From NCBI GenBank assembly GCA_003139995.1, contig PLIC01000132.1, forward strand, positions 23,779 through 87,778: a stretch of DNA of 64,000 bases, given 5' to 3'. The position numbers were made by a program, and so were the translations under genes. Of the stretch, positions 51,214 to 61,069 are shown piece by piece. Below the pieces are notes generated by a model. The model made no database searches. It was not told the DNA's origin and worked only from the letters and a program-made list of their open reading frames with translations. How positions within the stretch are numbered: position 1 is the first letter of the stretch; every line of letters begins with the position of its first letter. The DNA is from Candidatus Acidiflorens stordalenmirensis (lineage in GTDB: Bacteria > Acidobacteriota > Terriglobia > Terriglobales > Acidobacteriaceae).

Positions 51214-53322
51214 ATGCTGCACAATATCGGTCAAGCCAGTCATTTCGCATTCCTCCAAGGTTCGTTGCTCATCTTTCTATTGCTCCTTATCCCACTTGTT
51301 TTGTCCAATCATCCAGAAGGCGCGACCCTAGGCATTTTGGTTTTTGTAGTTATATTCTTTTTCCCCGGTTACCTACTGTTGACACTCTTGAGCGGGCTCC
51401 CGGGCGGTGTCCGGAGCGTTCTTAGCCCGATCTTCGGCATTGTGAGTATCACGACCGCCTACGATATTTTCGCTCGCGCTTCCATAGCCGCTTATTTTCC
51501 CTATTTAGTGGTTGTGCTTTCGGCCGCGGGAATGAGTCTCGTCGCCCTCGAAACCAGACACGCACCGCCGTCATGGTGGACCCTGAAGGGGTATGAGAGC
51601 GTTATGGCGGGGAGTGTCGTGGCGCTGAGCGTTGCTCCCCTATTTTGGAGAAGCTGCCGGTTCTCTGAAGGCGAGTTCGTTTTCTACGGACCCGCCGGGC
51701 AGGATCAGCTGTTTCATGTGACAATGCTGCAACGACTGTTGCATCACGTGCCGCCGGACAACTTCATGGTTTCCGGCCTCAGGGCGCCCGTCTATCACTA
51801 TTTCGACGACCTCACGCTCGCGCTGATCCTGCGAGCCCAAAAAACGTTGCACCTTGGTGCGACCGATTTGTTCGATCTGTATTACAGATGTTATCCCATC
51901 CTTGTCTATTTCCTTATCGGCGTATTGGTCTATCGCGCCGGCAGGCAATTGCTGGGGGCGGCCAGGGGTGGCATTCTGAGCGTTCTGCTGCTTCTCGGCG
52001 CCGGCGGGCTGGGCTGGTTCTTCGGTGTTCTGCAGACTGCCGTCCATGCCTCGCAATTTGCCGCGATGCGGGCGGCGCTCTTTTCTAGCTGGACGTCCTG
52101 GGACGGCATCGATGCAATTCTGCCGCTGGTTCATCGTCCCGCCCATTACCACAGCCTCCTGATCTGTCTCGCCGCGATCAATGTCCTTCTGCGGCCGGAG
52201 CGTTCCCGGCGCGATTGGCTTGTGGCGGGATTGCTGTTGGGGCTTATGGCCGGATTCAACTTCACGCTTGCCGCGACGTTCGGCGTAGCTACCGTCCTCG
52301 GGAGCCTCATATTGCTCTTGCAGCGCAGACAAGACGAAGCGCGCGATCTCGCCTGGCTCGCTTTCTTCATATTCATCGGCAGCCTGCCCGTGACTGCGGC
52401 GATGTTGTTGTCGGGATTTCACAACGTGGCGCCCGGCTTTCCCTTTCGGGGGCCGAACCTGGAATTCCCTGCCACGATCTGGGGCGCGCTGCTCGGCCGA
52501 ATGATACCGGCAGCGCTCATCCCATGGGCCTCTCTGATCGTGTTTCCGGTCGTCGCCTATGGGGTCAAGCTATTCGGGGTCGGCGCGATGGCGCGGTTCG
52601 ATCTGGGCGGAGAGCGTCATCGTGGCATTGCAATGGTGTTCGCTATCGTTTTCGCCTTATCGTTCTTGATCGGCACGTTCTTCCCGTACCAAGGCGTGGG
52701 TGGCATAGCTATCGTTTTTCTTCAGCCGACGCTCTGGATTCTTGGTCTTTTCTCACTTCATCCGATCGATGCCTGGCTTGAACGCAACCGAGGGAGCTGG
52801 CGCCCGATCGTTCTGTGGGGAATGCTAGGACTGACCTGGGTGCAGGCTCTGGGGGCGTTCAATTTCTCCTGCAAAGCTACCTTCGGTCAAGATACAGCGC
52901 ATGCATTGCAGGATATTCGTTTGGCGGCTGCGCCCGACGACGTCGTGGCCTTTTTGCCGACCGGACTCACCGAAAGGCCGATTTGGGGTCACGTCGAAGA
53001 GTCTACGGATTATTCGATCACGGCGATGACCGGTCTCGACGGTTATTTCTCATCCGAAACATACTCCATATCCTTGGCTGTTCCGGGTTTTAGTGGGAAT
53101 CGAGCGGAGGTGCTCGCACAAGCGGAACGGTTGTATGAGCAGAGGCGCGACGACGTCGGGTCTTTCGTCAAAGGCAACATCACGGATACCGCCTCCGCGC
53201 GTCTTGCAAAAGACCAGGTTCGATGGATCGTTGTGTCGGGCGATGCACTGCAGGGCATTTCGTCCTCTGCAATACCGTGGCGGAAGACTCGCGAGATCGC
53301 GGTTTACCGGTTCCCTCGCTAG
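51214..53322 (+). CDS. Large polytopic membrane protein (GT-C-like)
   Basis: From ATG 51214 the protein has about 702 residues with 13 or more hydrophobic segments, then a ~130-residue soluble C-terminal domain (DDVVAFLPTGLTERPIWGHV to YRFPR). The first large loop near residues 160-215 contains GPAGQDQLFHVTMLQRLLHH and APVYHYFDDL, typical of polyprenyl-phosphate-dependent GT-C enzymes and YfhO-like proteins with acidic loop residues. It probably transfers a sugar from a polyprenyl-phosphate donor on the outer face. The GT2 gene at 54.1 kb could make that donor. Confidence 0.65.
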   Translation: MLHNIGQASHFAFLQGSLLIFLLLLIPLVLSNHPEGATLGILVFVVIFFFPGYLLLTLLSGLPGGVRSVLSPIFGIVSITTAYDIFARASIAAYFPYLVVVLSAAGMSLVALETRHAPPSWWTLKGYESVMAGSVVALSVAPLFWRSCRFSEGEFVFYGPAGQDQLFHVTMLQRLLHHVPPDNFMVSGLRAPVYHYFDDLTLALILRAQKTLHLGATDLFDLYYRCYPILVYFLIGVLVYRAGRQLLGAARGGILSVLLLLGAGGLGWFFGVLQTAVHASQFAAMRAALFSSWTSWDGIDAILPLVHRPAHYHSLLICLAAINVLLRPERSRRDWLVAGLLLGLMAGFNFTLAATFGVATVLGSLILLLQRRQDEARDLAWLAFFIFIGSLPVTAAMLLSGFHNVAPGFPFRGPNLEFPATIWGALLGRMIPAALIPWASLIVFPVVAYGVKLFGVGAMARFDLGGERHRGIAMVFAIVFALSFLIGTFFPYQGVGGIAIVFLQPTLWILGLFSLHPIDAWLERNRGSWRPIVLWGMLGLTWVQALGAFNFSCKATFGQDTAHALQDIRLAAAPDDVVAFLPTGLTERPIWGHVEESTDYSITAMTGLDGYFSSETYSISLAVPGFSGNRAEVLAQAERLYEQRRDDVGSFVKGNITDTASARLAKDQVRWIVVSGDALQGISSSAIPWRKTREIAVYRFPR

Positions 53323-53433
53323 AGGAAGGGCCGATCTCGACCCAGATCATGCTAAATTCCGGCATCACCGAGATCCATAGGGTTGTGATAGATTGTCGTA
53401 TCAAAATCAGTTTTTTCCAGAGACAAAAGACAG

Positions 53434-54060
53434 GTGACCCCGGATAGCTACATGCTTCAATCACTTCGTTCGGTCTTGGCTATCCCGGCAGCCTACAACT
53501 TGTGGTGGAACGTAGTCGGAGGACCCGCCTTTGCCAAAGTGCTGGTGCGTGAGTACCTCCAGCCAAGGGTTGGAGCACGCATCCTGGAAATCGGCTGCGG
53601 GCCGGGTACGATCGTGGGCTACCTGCCGCAGGTCGAGTACTTAGGATTTGACTTAAGTTCCAAGTACATCGAAATGGCTCGGAAGCGCTTCCCGCAAGCG
53701 CAATTCGTTTGCGAACGAGTGAGTCAATTTTCGCCGGCGCAACAGCAGAGTTTTGACACCGTACTCGCGCTCGGCGTCGTGCACCATCTCGACGATCGAG
53801 AAGCGAGGCAATTATTTCAAATCGCGTATGATGCGTTAAAATCTGGCGGAAAGCTGATTACGGTCGACGGGGTGTGGACAAACGATCAGTCGCCCGCCGC
53901 GCGGTGGCTGTTGGCGAGAGATCGCGGGGAATACGTAAGGAATGAAGGAGAGTACGTGAATATCGCGTCCCAGGTGTTCGCAAATGTCCGGGCAAGCGTA
54001 CGCCACGATCTCATTCGGATACCTTACTCACACCTGATTCTTGAATGTGTTCGCCGATGA
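53434..54060 (+). CDS. SAM-dependent methyltransferase
   Basis: This 208-residue protein starts at GTG 53434. Motif I is RILEIGCGPGTIVGYLP, followed by YLGFDLSSKYIEMARKRFP, FDTVLALGVVHHLDD and GGKLITVDGVW. It is of the Methyltransf_11/UbiE-like type. It directly precedes the GT2 gene by about 50 bases and may form an operon with the genes up to 57061. Sugar or lipid substrate unknown. Confidence 0.85.
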   Translation: MTPDSYMLQSLRSVLAIPAAYNLWWNVVGGPAFAKVLVREYLQPRVGARILEIGCGPGTIVGYLPQVEYLGFDLSSKYIEMARKRFPQAQFVCERVSQFSPAQQQSFDTVLALGVVHHLDDREARQLFQIAYDALKSGGKLITVDGVWTNDQSPAARWLLARDRGEYVRNEGEYVNIASQVFANVRASVRHDLIRIPYSHLILECVRR

Positions 54061-54111
54061 GTTCGTTGGGGTCAGAGTTGGGCGGTATTGTGGACGAGTC
54101 CGGACGTAGGG

Positions 54112-55107
54112 ATGCATAGAATCGTCGAAGCCTCGAGGGAAGGTCAGCTGGCGCCGCGGCGAATTTCCGTCGTCATCCCTGTTTACCGCAGCGAGACAAT
54201 CCTTCCCGAGTTGGTCCGCCGATTGGAATCCGTGCTCGTCGCGATTGCGGAGAACTTTGAGCTCATCCTGGTCAACGACTGCAGTCCCGACCGTAGTTGG
54301 GATGTCATCTCCGATCTGGCTGGGCGATATTCCTGGATTCGTCCCATCAACCTCATGCGCAATTACGGCCAGCACAACGCGTTGCTGTGCGGCATCCGGG
54401 CCGCCCGCTACGACGTCATCGTCACGATTGATGACGATCTGCAGCATCCCCCGGAGGAGATCCCGAAACTGCTGGAAGTGCTTGCGGGCGGGTATGACGT
54501 CGTCTATGGCACGCCGGAACAGGAGCAACACGGGTTGGGGCGAGACTTTGCCTCATGGGTGACCAAGCTGGCTTTGCAAAATGTCATGGGCGCCGAGATT
54601 GCGCGGCAAGTCTGTGCCTTCCGCGCCTTTCGCGCCCAGGTGGCCAAAGCCTTCGCGCACTACGAAGGGTCTTTTGTATCCGTCGATGTACTGCTGACAT
54701 GGGGTACCAATCGCTTCTCGGCGACATCCGTGAAACACAGTCCACGGGAACAGGGAACTTCCGGATACACCTTTCGTAAGTTGATGACGCACGCGATGAA
54801 CATGATGACAGGCTTCAGCACGATGCCGTTGCAGATGGCCAGCCTGATCGGATTCGTCTTTACATTATTTGGACTTGTTGTACTGGCGTACGTAGTCATT
54901 CGGTACCTCGTCCAAGGTGGTTCTGTGCCGGGTTTCCCGTTCCTTGCGTCAATCATCGCGTTATTTTCCGGAGCGCAGCTATTCGCCCTTGGTATCATCG
55001 GGGAATACTTAGCCCGTATGCATTTTCGCAGCATGCAGAAACCTCCCTACGTTGTCCGTGAGTCTGAAGGAGACGAAACCGTGAAGGGTAAGGCAGTCGC
55101 GTTCTAA
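54112..55107 (+). CDS. GT2 polyprenyl-phosphate glycosyltransferase (ArnC/DPM-like)
   Basis: The 331-residue enzyme has the GT-A fold ISVVIPVYRSETILPELV, LILVNDCSPDRSWDVI, NLMRNYGQHNALLCGI and the TIDDDLQHPPEEIPKL DxD region. SPREQGTSGYTFRKL is the ArnC/DPM interfacial motif. Two C-terminal membrane helices lie at about 230-260 and 268-300. It makes polyprenyl-phosphate sugar for membrane GT-C transferases, so it may serve the protein at 51.2 kb. The start ATG 54112 is preferred over TTG 54088. Confidence 0.9.
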   Translation: MHRIVEASREGQLAPRRISVVIPVYRSETILPELVRRLESVLVAIAENFELILVNDCSPDRSWDVISDLAGRYSWIRPINLMRNYGQHNALLCGIRAARYDVIVTIDDDLQHPPEEIPKLLEVLAGGYDVVYGTPEQEQHGLGRDFASWVTKLALQNVMGAEIARQVCAFRAFRAQVAKAFAHYEGSFVSVDVLLTWGTNRFSATSVKHSPREQGTSGYTFRKLMTHAMNMMTGFSTMPLQMASLIGFVFTLFGLVVLAYVVIRYLVQGGSVPGFPFLASIIALFSGAQLFALGIIGEYLARMHFRSMQKPPYVVRESEGDETVKGKAVAF

Positions 55108-55904
55108 TGATGAACCGGTTAAACCAAAGCGAAGTCTACGAATACTGGACGAGGCAGGCGCGTGAGCACGGCCGGTCACCTTCGGCTTCCTGGTCCGACC
55201 ATCGTGTAATCGAGATGGAAATCAGTGAGATCGCCAAGTATCTGACCGACGGAGACAAGGTTCTCGACGTGGGTTGTGCCAACGGGTATTCCTCCTTGCG
55301 ATTCGCCTGCGTCCGCCGGGTACAGCTTCGAGGCCTGGATTACGTTCCGGAAATGATCGAGCAGGCGAGGGCCCAGCTTGCTGCAATGCAGGATCGCCTG
55401 GTCGGTTCTGTTGAATTTGATGTCGGCGATATCACGCAACTGAAGGAGCGGTTGAATTCCTACGACAAAGTGATTGTCGTGCGGGTTCTGATTAACCTGG
55501 GAACCTGGGAACGCCAGCTCCTCGGTCTGCGCGAGTGCATTCGTGTGCTAAAGCCAGGCGGTTTGCTTTTGCTTTCGGAGGCGACCTTGCAGGGCTGGCG
55601 GCGGTTGAATGCGCTCCGTAAGGAGTGGGGAATGGAGGACATTCCGATGCCGCTGTTTAATCAGTACATTGACGAGGAAAAAGTGATTGCCGCAGTTGGC
55701 AGTGAAGCTACATTGCTTGAGATATCGAACTTTGCAAGCACGTATTACGTCGGCACGCGCGTTTTGAAACCTCTCCTGGCGCAAGCAACTCATGCTCCAG
55801 TTTCGGTAGCTGACCCGGGTGCCGAATGGAATCGCTGGTTCTCGCAGCTTCCTCCGGCCGGCGACTATGGCACTCAAAAACTATTTGTGTTCCGTAAACC
55901 ATGA
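55107..55904 (+). CDS. SAM-dependent methyltransferase
   Basis: The 265-residue product has motif I KVLDVGCANGYSSLRFA, LRGLDYVPEMIEQARAQL, FDVGDITQL and LKPGGLLLLSEATLQGW. Its ATG overlaps the GT2 stop (TAATG) and its stop overlaps the aminotransferase start (ATGA), so all three are translated together. It may methylate the amino sugar made by the next gene product. Confidence 0.86.
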   Translation: MMNRLNQSEVYEYWTRQAREHGRSPSASWSDHRVIEMEISEIAKYLTDGDKVLDVGCANGYSSLRFACVRRVQLRGLDYVPEMIEQARAQLAAMQDRLVGSVEFDVGDITQLKERLNSYDKVIVVRVLINLGTWERQLLGLRECIRVLKPGGLLLLSEATLQGWRRLNALRKEWGMEDIPMPLFNQYIDEEKVIAAVGSEATLLEISNFASTYYVGTRVLKPLLAQATHAPVSVADPGAEWNRWFSQLPPAGDYGTQKLFVFRKP

Positions 55905-57061
55905 GCTATCGCATCCCATTTAACCGGCCCTGCCTCGCGGGCAATGAATACAGGTACATTGCAGAAGCCATTGCCAATGGGCACGCCTCCGGGGACGGCC
56001 CCTTCACCCGCAAGTGTCACGAACTTCTCGAAAGGGAACTAGGGGTTCCACGGGTTTTACTGACAACTTCCTGTACGCATGCCCTGGAAATGGCGGCGCT
56101 CCTGCTCGACTGCGGCCCTGAGGACGAAGTCATCGTCCCGTCATTTACCTTTGTCTCGACGGCGAATGCCTTCGCTTTGCGGGGAGCACGGCTGGTATTC
56201 GCGGACGTTCGTCCCGACACGCTGAATCTTGATGAGAGTCGTCTGGAAGCTCTCATAACGCTGCGAACCAAGGCGATCGTCGTGGTTCACTATGCGGGAG
56301 TTTCCTGCGAGATGGATTCGATTCTTGCGATCGCTTCCCGCCACGGAGTTCGGGTCGTGGAGGACAATGCGCACGGCCTGTTCGCTCGGTACAGAGGCGA
56401 GTACACCGGGACATTCGGATGCCTTTCCACCCAGAGCTTCCACGAGACCAAGAACTTCACATGCGGAGAAGGCGGGGCGCTGGTCGTCAACGACGCCGAA
56501 CTGTTGGAACGGGCACTCGTGATTCGCGAGAAAGGCACCAACCGCAGCCGCTTCTTCCGCGGCGAAGTAGACAGATACACGTGGGTCGACCTCGGATCCA
56601 GCTATTTGCCTTCCGATCTTCTAGCCGCATTTCTCTACGCGCAGCTCGAAGCCAGAGAGACGATTCAAGAAAAACGGCGGCGAGTCTGGAATCGATACTA
56701 TGAATCGCTGGCCGACTGGGCCGAGAGTAACGATGTAAAACTGCCGCTGATTCCACCGGAGTGCGAGCAGGCCAATCACATGTTCTACATGCTTCTGCCT
56801 TCGTTTGAGCACCGCGATTCGTTGATCTCACAACTGAAGGCGCAGAGCATTCTCAGCGTCTTCCACTACACTCCGCTTCATCTTTCGGAGGCGGGACTGA
56901 AGTTCGCAGCTGGTCCCTCGAACTGCCCGGTCACGGAAGAGGTTAGCGAGCGACTGCTGCGTTTACCCTTCTACAATGACCTCAGCGAAAACGAGCAGGA
57001 CCAGGTCACAGCTGCCGTAACGAATTCTCGGTTCCGTTCGTTGAGCCGGCAGGCCAGCTAG
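55901..57061 (+). CDS. wecE: dTDP-4-amino-4,6-dideoxygalactose transaminase
   Basis: WecE/RffA transfers an amino group to dTDP-4-keto-6-deoxyglucose to form dTDP-Fuc4N. The 386-residue protein begins IPFNRPCLAGNEYRYIAEAI and has GHASGDGPFTRKC, the signature start of the family. TTSCTHALEMAALLL is the PLP-phosphate site, EDNAHGLFARY follows, and K184 in SFHETKNFTCGEGG is the Schiff-base lysine. No rmlA/rmlB genes are in the window, so the nucleotide sugar comes from elsewhere. Last gene of a coupled operon. Confidence 0.92.
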   Translation: MSYRIPFNRPCLAGNEYRYIAEAIANGHASGDGPFTRKCHELLERELGVPRVLLTTSCTHALEMAALLLDCGPEDEVIVPSFTFVSTANAFALRGARLVFADVRPDTLNLDESRLEALITLRTKAIVVVHYAGVSCEMDSILAIASRHGVRVVEDNAHGLFARYRGEYTGTFGCLSTQSFHETKNFTCGEGGALVVNDAELLERALVIREKGTNRSRFFRGEVDRYTWVDLGSSYLPSDLLAAFLYAQLEARETIQEKRRRVWNRYYESLADWAESNDVKLPLIPPECEQANHMFYMLLPSFEHRDSLISQLKAQSILSVFHYTPLHLSEAGLKFAAGPSNCPVTEEVSERLLRLPFYNDLSENEQDQVTAAVTNSRFRSLSRQAS

Positions 57062-57463
57062 CCAGCAGCTCGGAGTGCTGCGCAAAGCCTGAAGCCCCGG
57101 CGACTTGCTTCACAGTGGGGCGCATCCAACGGGGGAAGTACGCGGCCGTCAAATAGAGTCACACTTGAGTTTCACGGAACAAGGAACAAGTGCTCCGAAG
57201 AACACATCATACCTATTTGCCGCACCTCTTTGCGGTCAAAAGGCCGTAGGCATTCAGCCACTATACTGGGATGTCTTGAACAGGCTTCGCAACAATCGAC
57301 AGCGCGTCAATCCCGGAAAAGTTGGTCTCGGAGAACTTGCTATACTTCCCAGAAGGCCTGACTAGCGTGGGGTGCCAGCGTTAGCCGCGAATCGATAATC
57401 TAATATAGGCCGGACGTGAGAGCCAAAGGGGCTTGCACCTCAACCGGTACCGATTGATCCAAG
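57062..57463. other. Intergenic region of ~400 bases
   Basis: No gene can be supported. A frame at 57105-57365 has no family resemblance. No repeat longer than ten bases or good terminator was recognised. Confidence 0.3.
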
Positions 57464-58222
57464 ATGCCTATTCAAATCATTGTTAACGCGGATGACCTCG
57501 GTATGAGCGCGGAGGTGAATGAGGCGATCTTTCGTGGGATGGAGGACGGAGTCATTACGTCGGCGACCATGCTGTCGAACGGGCCCGCGGTCATCCCTGC
57601 CGCGCGAATGCTGCACCGTTTCCCTAACTGCTCGTTTGGAGTGCATCTGAATCTGACCGAGTTCCAGCCTTTGTTCGCAGAGAGTCACACTGCTCTCTCC
57701 AGCATTCTCGACGAGCATAACTGTTTTAACGGGAATACCATCCGGGAGGTCCGGATCAGCGCGTCGATGCTAAGGGCCATTTACAGGGAATGGTGCGCGC
57801 AGATTGACAATCTGATCCAGCTCGGTGTGCAACCGAGTCACTTGGACGCTCATCACCATGTTCACACCATTCCGCAGATGCTCCCGGTTCTGGCTGCCCT
57901 ACGCCGCCGCTACAGAATCAACAAGGCGAGAATCAGCCGGAACATGTACGACCCCACGGCGCCCGCGAGCAAGATCCTGCTTTCAAAGAAGTGGCTCTAT
58001 AATCAGGCCTTAAGGTGTATCGGATTCAAGACCACGCGAATATTCACGGACCTGGAAGTCTTTATCAGAGTTTGTGCTGCCCGGCCTCCGCGGGAGCCGC
58101 TGATCGAACTCATGACTCACCCGGCCTCGGTACCTTCGAACGAAGAGCCGGGTCTGCTGGCGAGTGATTGGACCAAGAAGCTTTCGTATCAGGTTGCCCT
58201 TGTGAGCTACAAGGCTTTGTAA
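57464..58222 (+). CDS. ChbG/YdjC-family carbohydrate deacetylase
   Basis: The 252-residue protein begins IQIIVNADDLGMSAEVNEAI, with the metal-binding D-D pair, then FGVHLNLTEFQPL and SHLDAHHHVHTIPQMLPVL, which bear the metal-binding His residues. The family removes an N-acetyl group from di-N-acetylchitooligosaccharides or from hopanoid-linked sugars (HpnK). In this setting it may act on a lipid-linked or glycan N-acetyl sugar. It stands alone, with the next gene a decayed secreted protein. Complete by length. Confidence 0.88.
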   Translation: MPIQIIVNADDLGMSAEVNEAIFRGMEDGVITSATMLSNGPAVIPAARMLHRFPNCSFGVHLNLTEFQPLFAESHTALSSILDEHNCFNGNTIREVRISASMLRAIYREWCAQIDNLIQLGVQPSHLDAHHHVHTIPQMLPVLAALRRRYRINKARISRNMYDPTAPASKILLSKKWLYNQALRCIGFKTTRIFTDLEVFIRVCAARPPREPLIELMTHPASVPSNEEPGLLASDWTKKLSYQVALVSYKAL

Positions 58223-58509
58223 AAAGGATCAGCGACTGTGGCAGACAGACTGGGCTGACGGCGCCAATCTACCAGGAGTGCCGGGCCACAATGCATCTCC
58301 GAATTGGAACCAAGTCATCGAGTCTTGGCGACGGGAATACGTTGAAAGCCGTCCTCACTGATCTTTGGCAGAGCGAACATCAAGTGAGTGGACGAAAACT
58401 CACCTTGAGAGTCTTACAGGAAAAGGAACCGGATCAATCGCGATGACCATGGACAGAGGTCAGAGGTAATTTCCTTGTTCTTCCGTCTACCGGGGAAGGA
58501 GTGATCGCG

Positions 58510-59309
58510 ATGGGACGTCTCGCTTTTGCGGTGCTATTGTTATCACTGGAGATTGTCGGTCGGGCTTCCGCTTCCAATGCGAATGTGGGATTGGAAGGAA
58601 AGGCCAGCCTGGTGAGCGGAGTGGCGCCACACAGCCAGTTAGGATTGGGAATTGCGAACGCGTCCACCTGTCCGAACGGGAACTCGACGTGGGGTTCGTG
58701 TGGCGGCAGCAGTCCGGCAGGAATCACCTACGCGACAACGGCTCAGAACTGGTCGCAGGCTTCGACTACGGCGTTGACCGCAGGTGTGTCCGGCAGCGTG
58801 ACTCTTACGCCCTGCCCCTCCGGGGTGGACTACACCTCTGGGGCTGGCTACGATGTTTACATCTCGGATGGCTCCAACAGCGAGGCCGTGGCCGTAACCT
58901 CCGGTTCGACGGGAAGCGGAAACTGCTTAATCACGTTCACGCCATTTTTTGCACATTCCAGCTATACCATTGGCTCGGCTTCCGCTGGCATCCAGGAGAC
59001 CCTTAAGCGAAGGAAACAGTTTCACTTTGGGGGATGGCTCCCCCCCTGTCACAGATGAAAATCTACAGCGTCAATAATATGCCTGCGAGCCACGTGCCTC
59101 CCCAGAGTTGCGTTGATGTAGTTGGGGAAGCGAGGGGCCTCACCAAATCGGATCAGATTACTAGCATCACCCCACCTGGGCGGTTAGGGAATCTTTTCCT
59201 TAACGCTTATCCTGTGGATGTGGGTGCGATCATTTTACATTTCTGTAACCCGAGCGGGTCCGAAGTGATCACCCCGCCTGGTGCATACTCGTTTCTGGCT
59301 GTGCGCTAA
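58510..59309 (+). pseudogene. Collapsed secreted (beta-helix/phage-like) protein
   Basis: The first part (58510 to about 58995) has a signal peptide ending ASA and a repeat-like sequence: GITYATTAQNWSQASTTALT, then VTLTPCPSGVDYTSGAGYDV and IGSASAGIQETL. This is the N-terminal domain of large secreted proteins often followed by beta-helix repeats. The frame then shifts. From 59055 another frame gives CVDVVGEARGLTKSDQITSI, TPPGRLGNLFLNAYPVDVGA, then FCNPSGSEVITPPGAYSFLA, the C-terminal domain of the same type of protein. The middle has been lost and the ends are out of frame. Confidence 0.65.
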
Positions 59310-59748
59310 GCTTTTGCTACCGCCTCTTGCTGCAGTTGGCGCTTATAGCCTTGAAGTCCGGGAACTTTTGAACTTTTGCGGCGTCAAGAGCTTTCAGATG
59401 ACGTGGGCGGCATTTTTCGCGAAGATCTTGAACTGCCCATTAGCGACTATGATCTTCCGCTTGATCGCGGATGGGAATGTGAGCGGATGGTCGTTCGGGC
59501 TGTTGCTGGCAACGGCCCACTCCGATACTAACCGCGGTCCCGAACTCGTGCAAGGTCAGGTAGTCGACGCGCTTAAAAGTTCGCGAAACAGCGACGATCA
59601 GGAAGTCGATCAACTGGAGATAGAGGCTGTCATGGGGAGTGCCCTTGAAAGCATGACTCGCTACCAGGCGAAACTAAAGCGCGATCTCTGCCGCTCAATC
59701 GAGACGCTGCGTACTGTGCAAGCGGAAAGGAGGGAAGGCGAGAAGTGA
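59281..59748 (+). pseudogene. Likely remnant of a hypothetical protein
   Basis: The open frame of 155 residues ends with MTRYQAKLKRDLCRSIETLR, TVQAERREGEK, which resembles the C-terminal helix of small hypothetical proteins common near mobile DNA (pattern L-x-R-Y-E-x-x-L-x-R-x-x-x-R-x-L). The first half is more coding-like in another frame (LPISDYDLPLDRGWECERMV). A frameshift near 59530 is the simplest reading. Function unknown. Confidence 0.35.
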
Positions 59749-59821
59749 CACTTCGCTACGAAGCCGCCAACCAATGGCTTCCGATCCGGGTCGGGCTGAT
59801 TGGCAGTTCGTCCTTGCCAAG

Positions 59822-60850
59822 CTATTTATTGTGCTCCACTCGACGTTTCTTCAAATCCCAAAGAACGTCCAGCGTGTCGAGGACAATATCAGGGGTGGAC
59901 ACGGGTGACAGCAGGAAATCGGTGAAATTGCCACGACCGAAATCGAACCTGGGAACTCTGATGTAACCCACGGGCGTGATCCAGTAAGGTTGGTAGTTTA
60001 GAGCCTCGACGATTTTGCGGGTGCGGTGGTTCCCATGCAGCCTGGGGAGAATCTCGCAGACTATGAAAGGCCGGTCTCGCATTATGATTTTTTGCATGCC
60101 CTCAAGCACATTTGCCTCAAAATCCTCCACGTCGATCTTAATTAGATCCACTCGCATTGGGTGACCAGCTTCGTACTCGTCGAATCGCACGGTTTCGACC
60201 TCGAGGCGGGGAGATCCCTTTCTGGACTGCCAACTGTCGCTGGCTAACGTGCCGGTGCTCTCAACGTCCAGGCCCTCACCTGGCGGCAAGAAGAGAGTCG
60301 CTCTCCCGCTTACGCCGGACAGCGCCGTGTTTTCGCAACGAACGCGCCCCTCCAATCGATTGAGCAGAACATTCTTCTTCAGGCCGTCGAAAATCGACGG
60401 TACTGGTTCAAAAGCGATGACTCGGAGGTCTGAATTCCATAGCGCACCCAAGATGGAGTAAAGGCCGCAGTTGGCTCCGACATCAATGAAGGTCGCGGCA
60501 CGTTCAAAAAAGAATCTGAGCGTCCGCGAAGTTTCGGGTTCGAACCCATCCAGTCCGTGCCAAAAGAGCAGAGAGGCGATTCCAATCCCAGAGTTCCTCC
60601 CGATCGACAGGTTTTTGCCGTTGGGCAGCCGAATCGTGACGCTGTTCTTGCGCACTTTTTGCTCTATGTTGAGCGCGCCTTGGGCGGCAACGAAGCGCAG
60701 CAGCTTCGCAGAATACGCGAGCAACAGGCTCAAATAGTAGTTGTCCCGCCAGCGTTTCAGTAATCTCGTGAGGCCACCGGCCATCTCGTCCCGTCTCCCC
60801 AAAACTTGCGCTCCCGCTAGCAAGTTCCGCAAGGGCCTTCTCGCAAACAT
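59822..60850 (-). CDS. FkbM family methyltransferase
   Basis: This 342-residue protein carries ATFIDVGANCGLYSILGAL, VIAFEPVPSIFDGLKKNVLL, VDLIKIDVEDFEANVLEGM and FIVCEILPRLHG, all FkbM signatures. A ~100-residue N-terminal extension precedes the core. It is on the minus strand, convergent with the preceding remnants, so it is an independent unit. Probable sugar O-methyltransferase. Confidence 0.86.
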   Translation of the reverse strand: MFARRPLRNLLAGAQVLGRRDEMAGGLTRLLKRWRDNYYLSLLLAYSAKLLRFVAAQGALNIEQKVRKNSVTIRLPNGKNLSIGRNSGIGIASLLFWHGLDGFEPETSRTLRFFFERAATFIDVGANCGLYSILGALWNSDLRVIAFEPVPSIFDGLKKNVLLNRLEGRVRCENTALSGVSGRATLFLPPGEGLDVESTGTLASDSWQSRKGSPRLEVETVRFDEYEAGHPMRVDLIKIDVEDFEANVLEGMQKIIMRDRPFIVCEILPRLHGNHRTRKIVEALNYQPYWITPVGYIRVPRFDFGRGNFTDFLLSPVSTPDIVLDTLDVLWDLKKRRVEHNK

Positions 60851-61069
60851 GGACAGTTCGCTAGGAGCGCGCGCCGGGTCTGCGTCGCTCTGTGCGGAAA
60901 TTGTACCTTTTTGCGCTGGTCTGGAGATTGTCGCAATCAGATACGCAGCGCTACCGAGAGTCTTTCGTAGGAACTAGAATTCCTAGACAGGTAACAGTTT
61001 GGAATGGACTCGAACAGTCTAGTTTCAAAGCTCGGTGCGAACGTCCGCGTTGACGCGGGTCTTTTGTGT

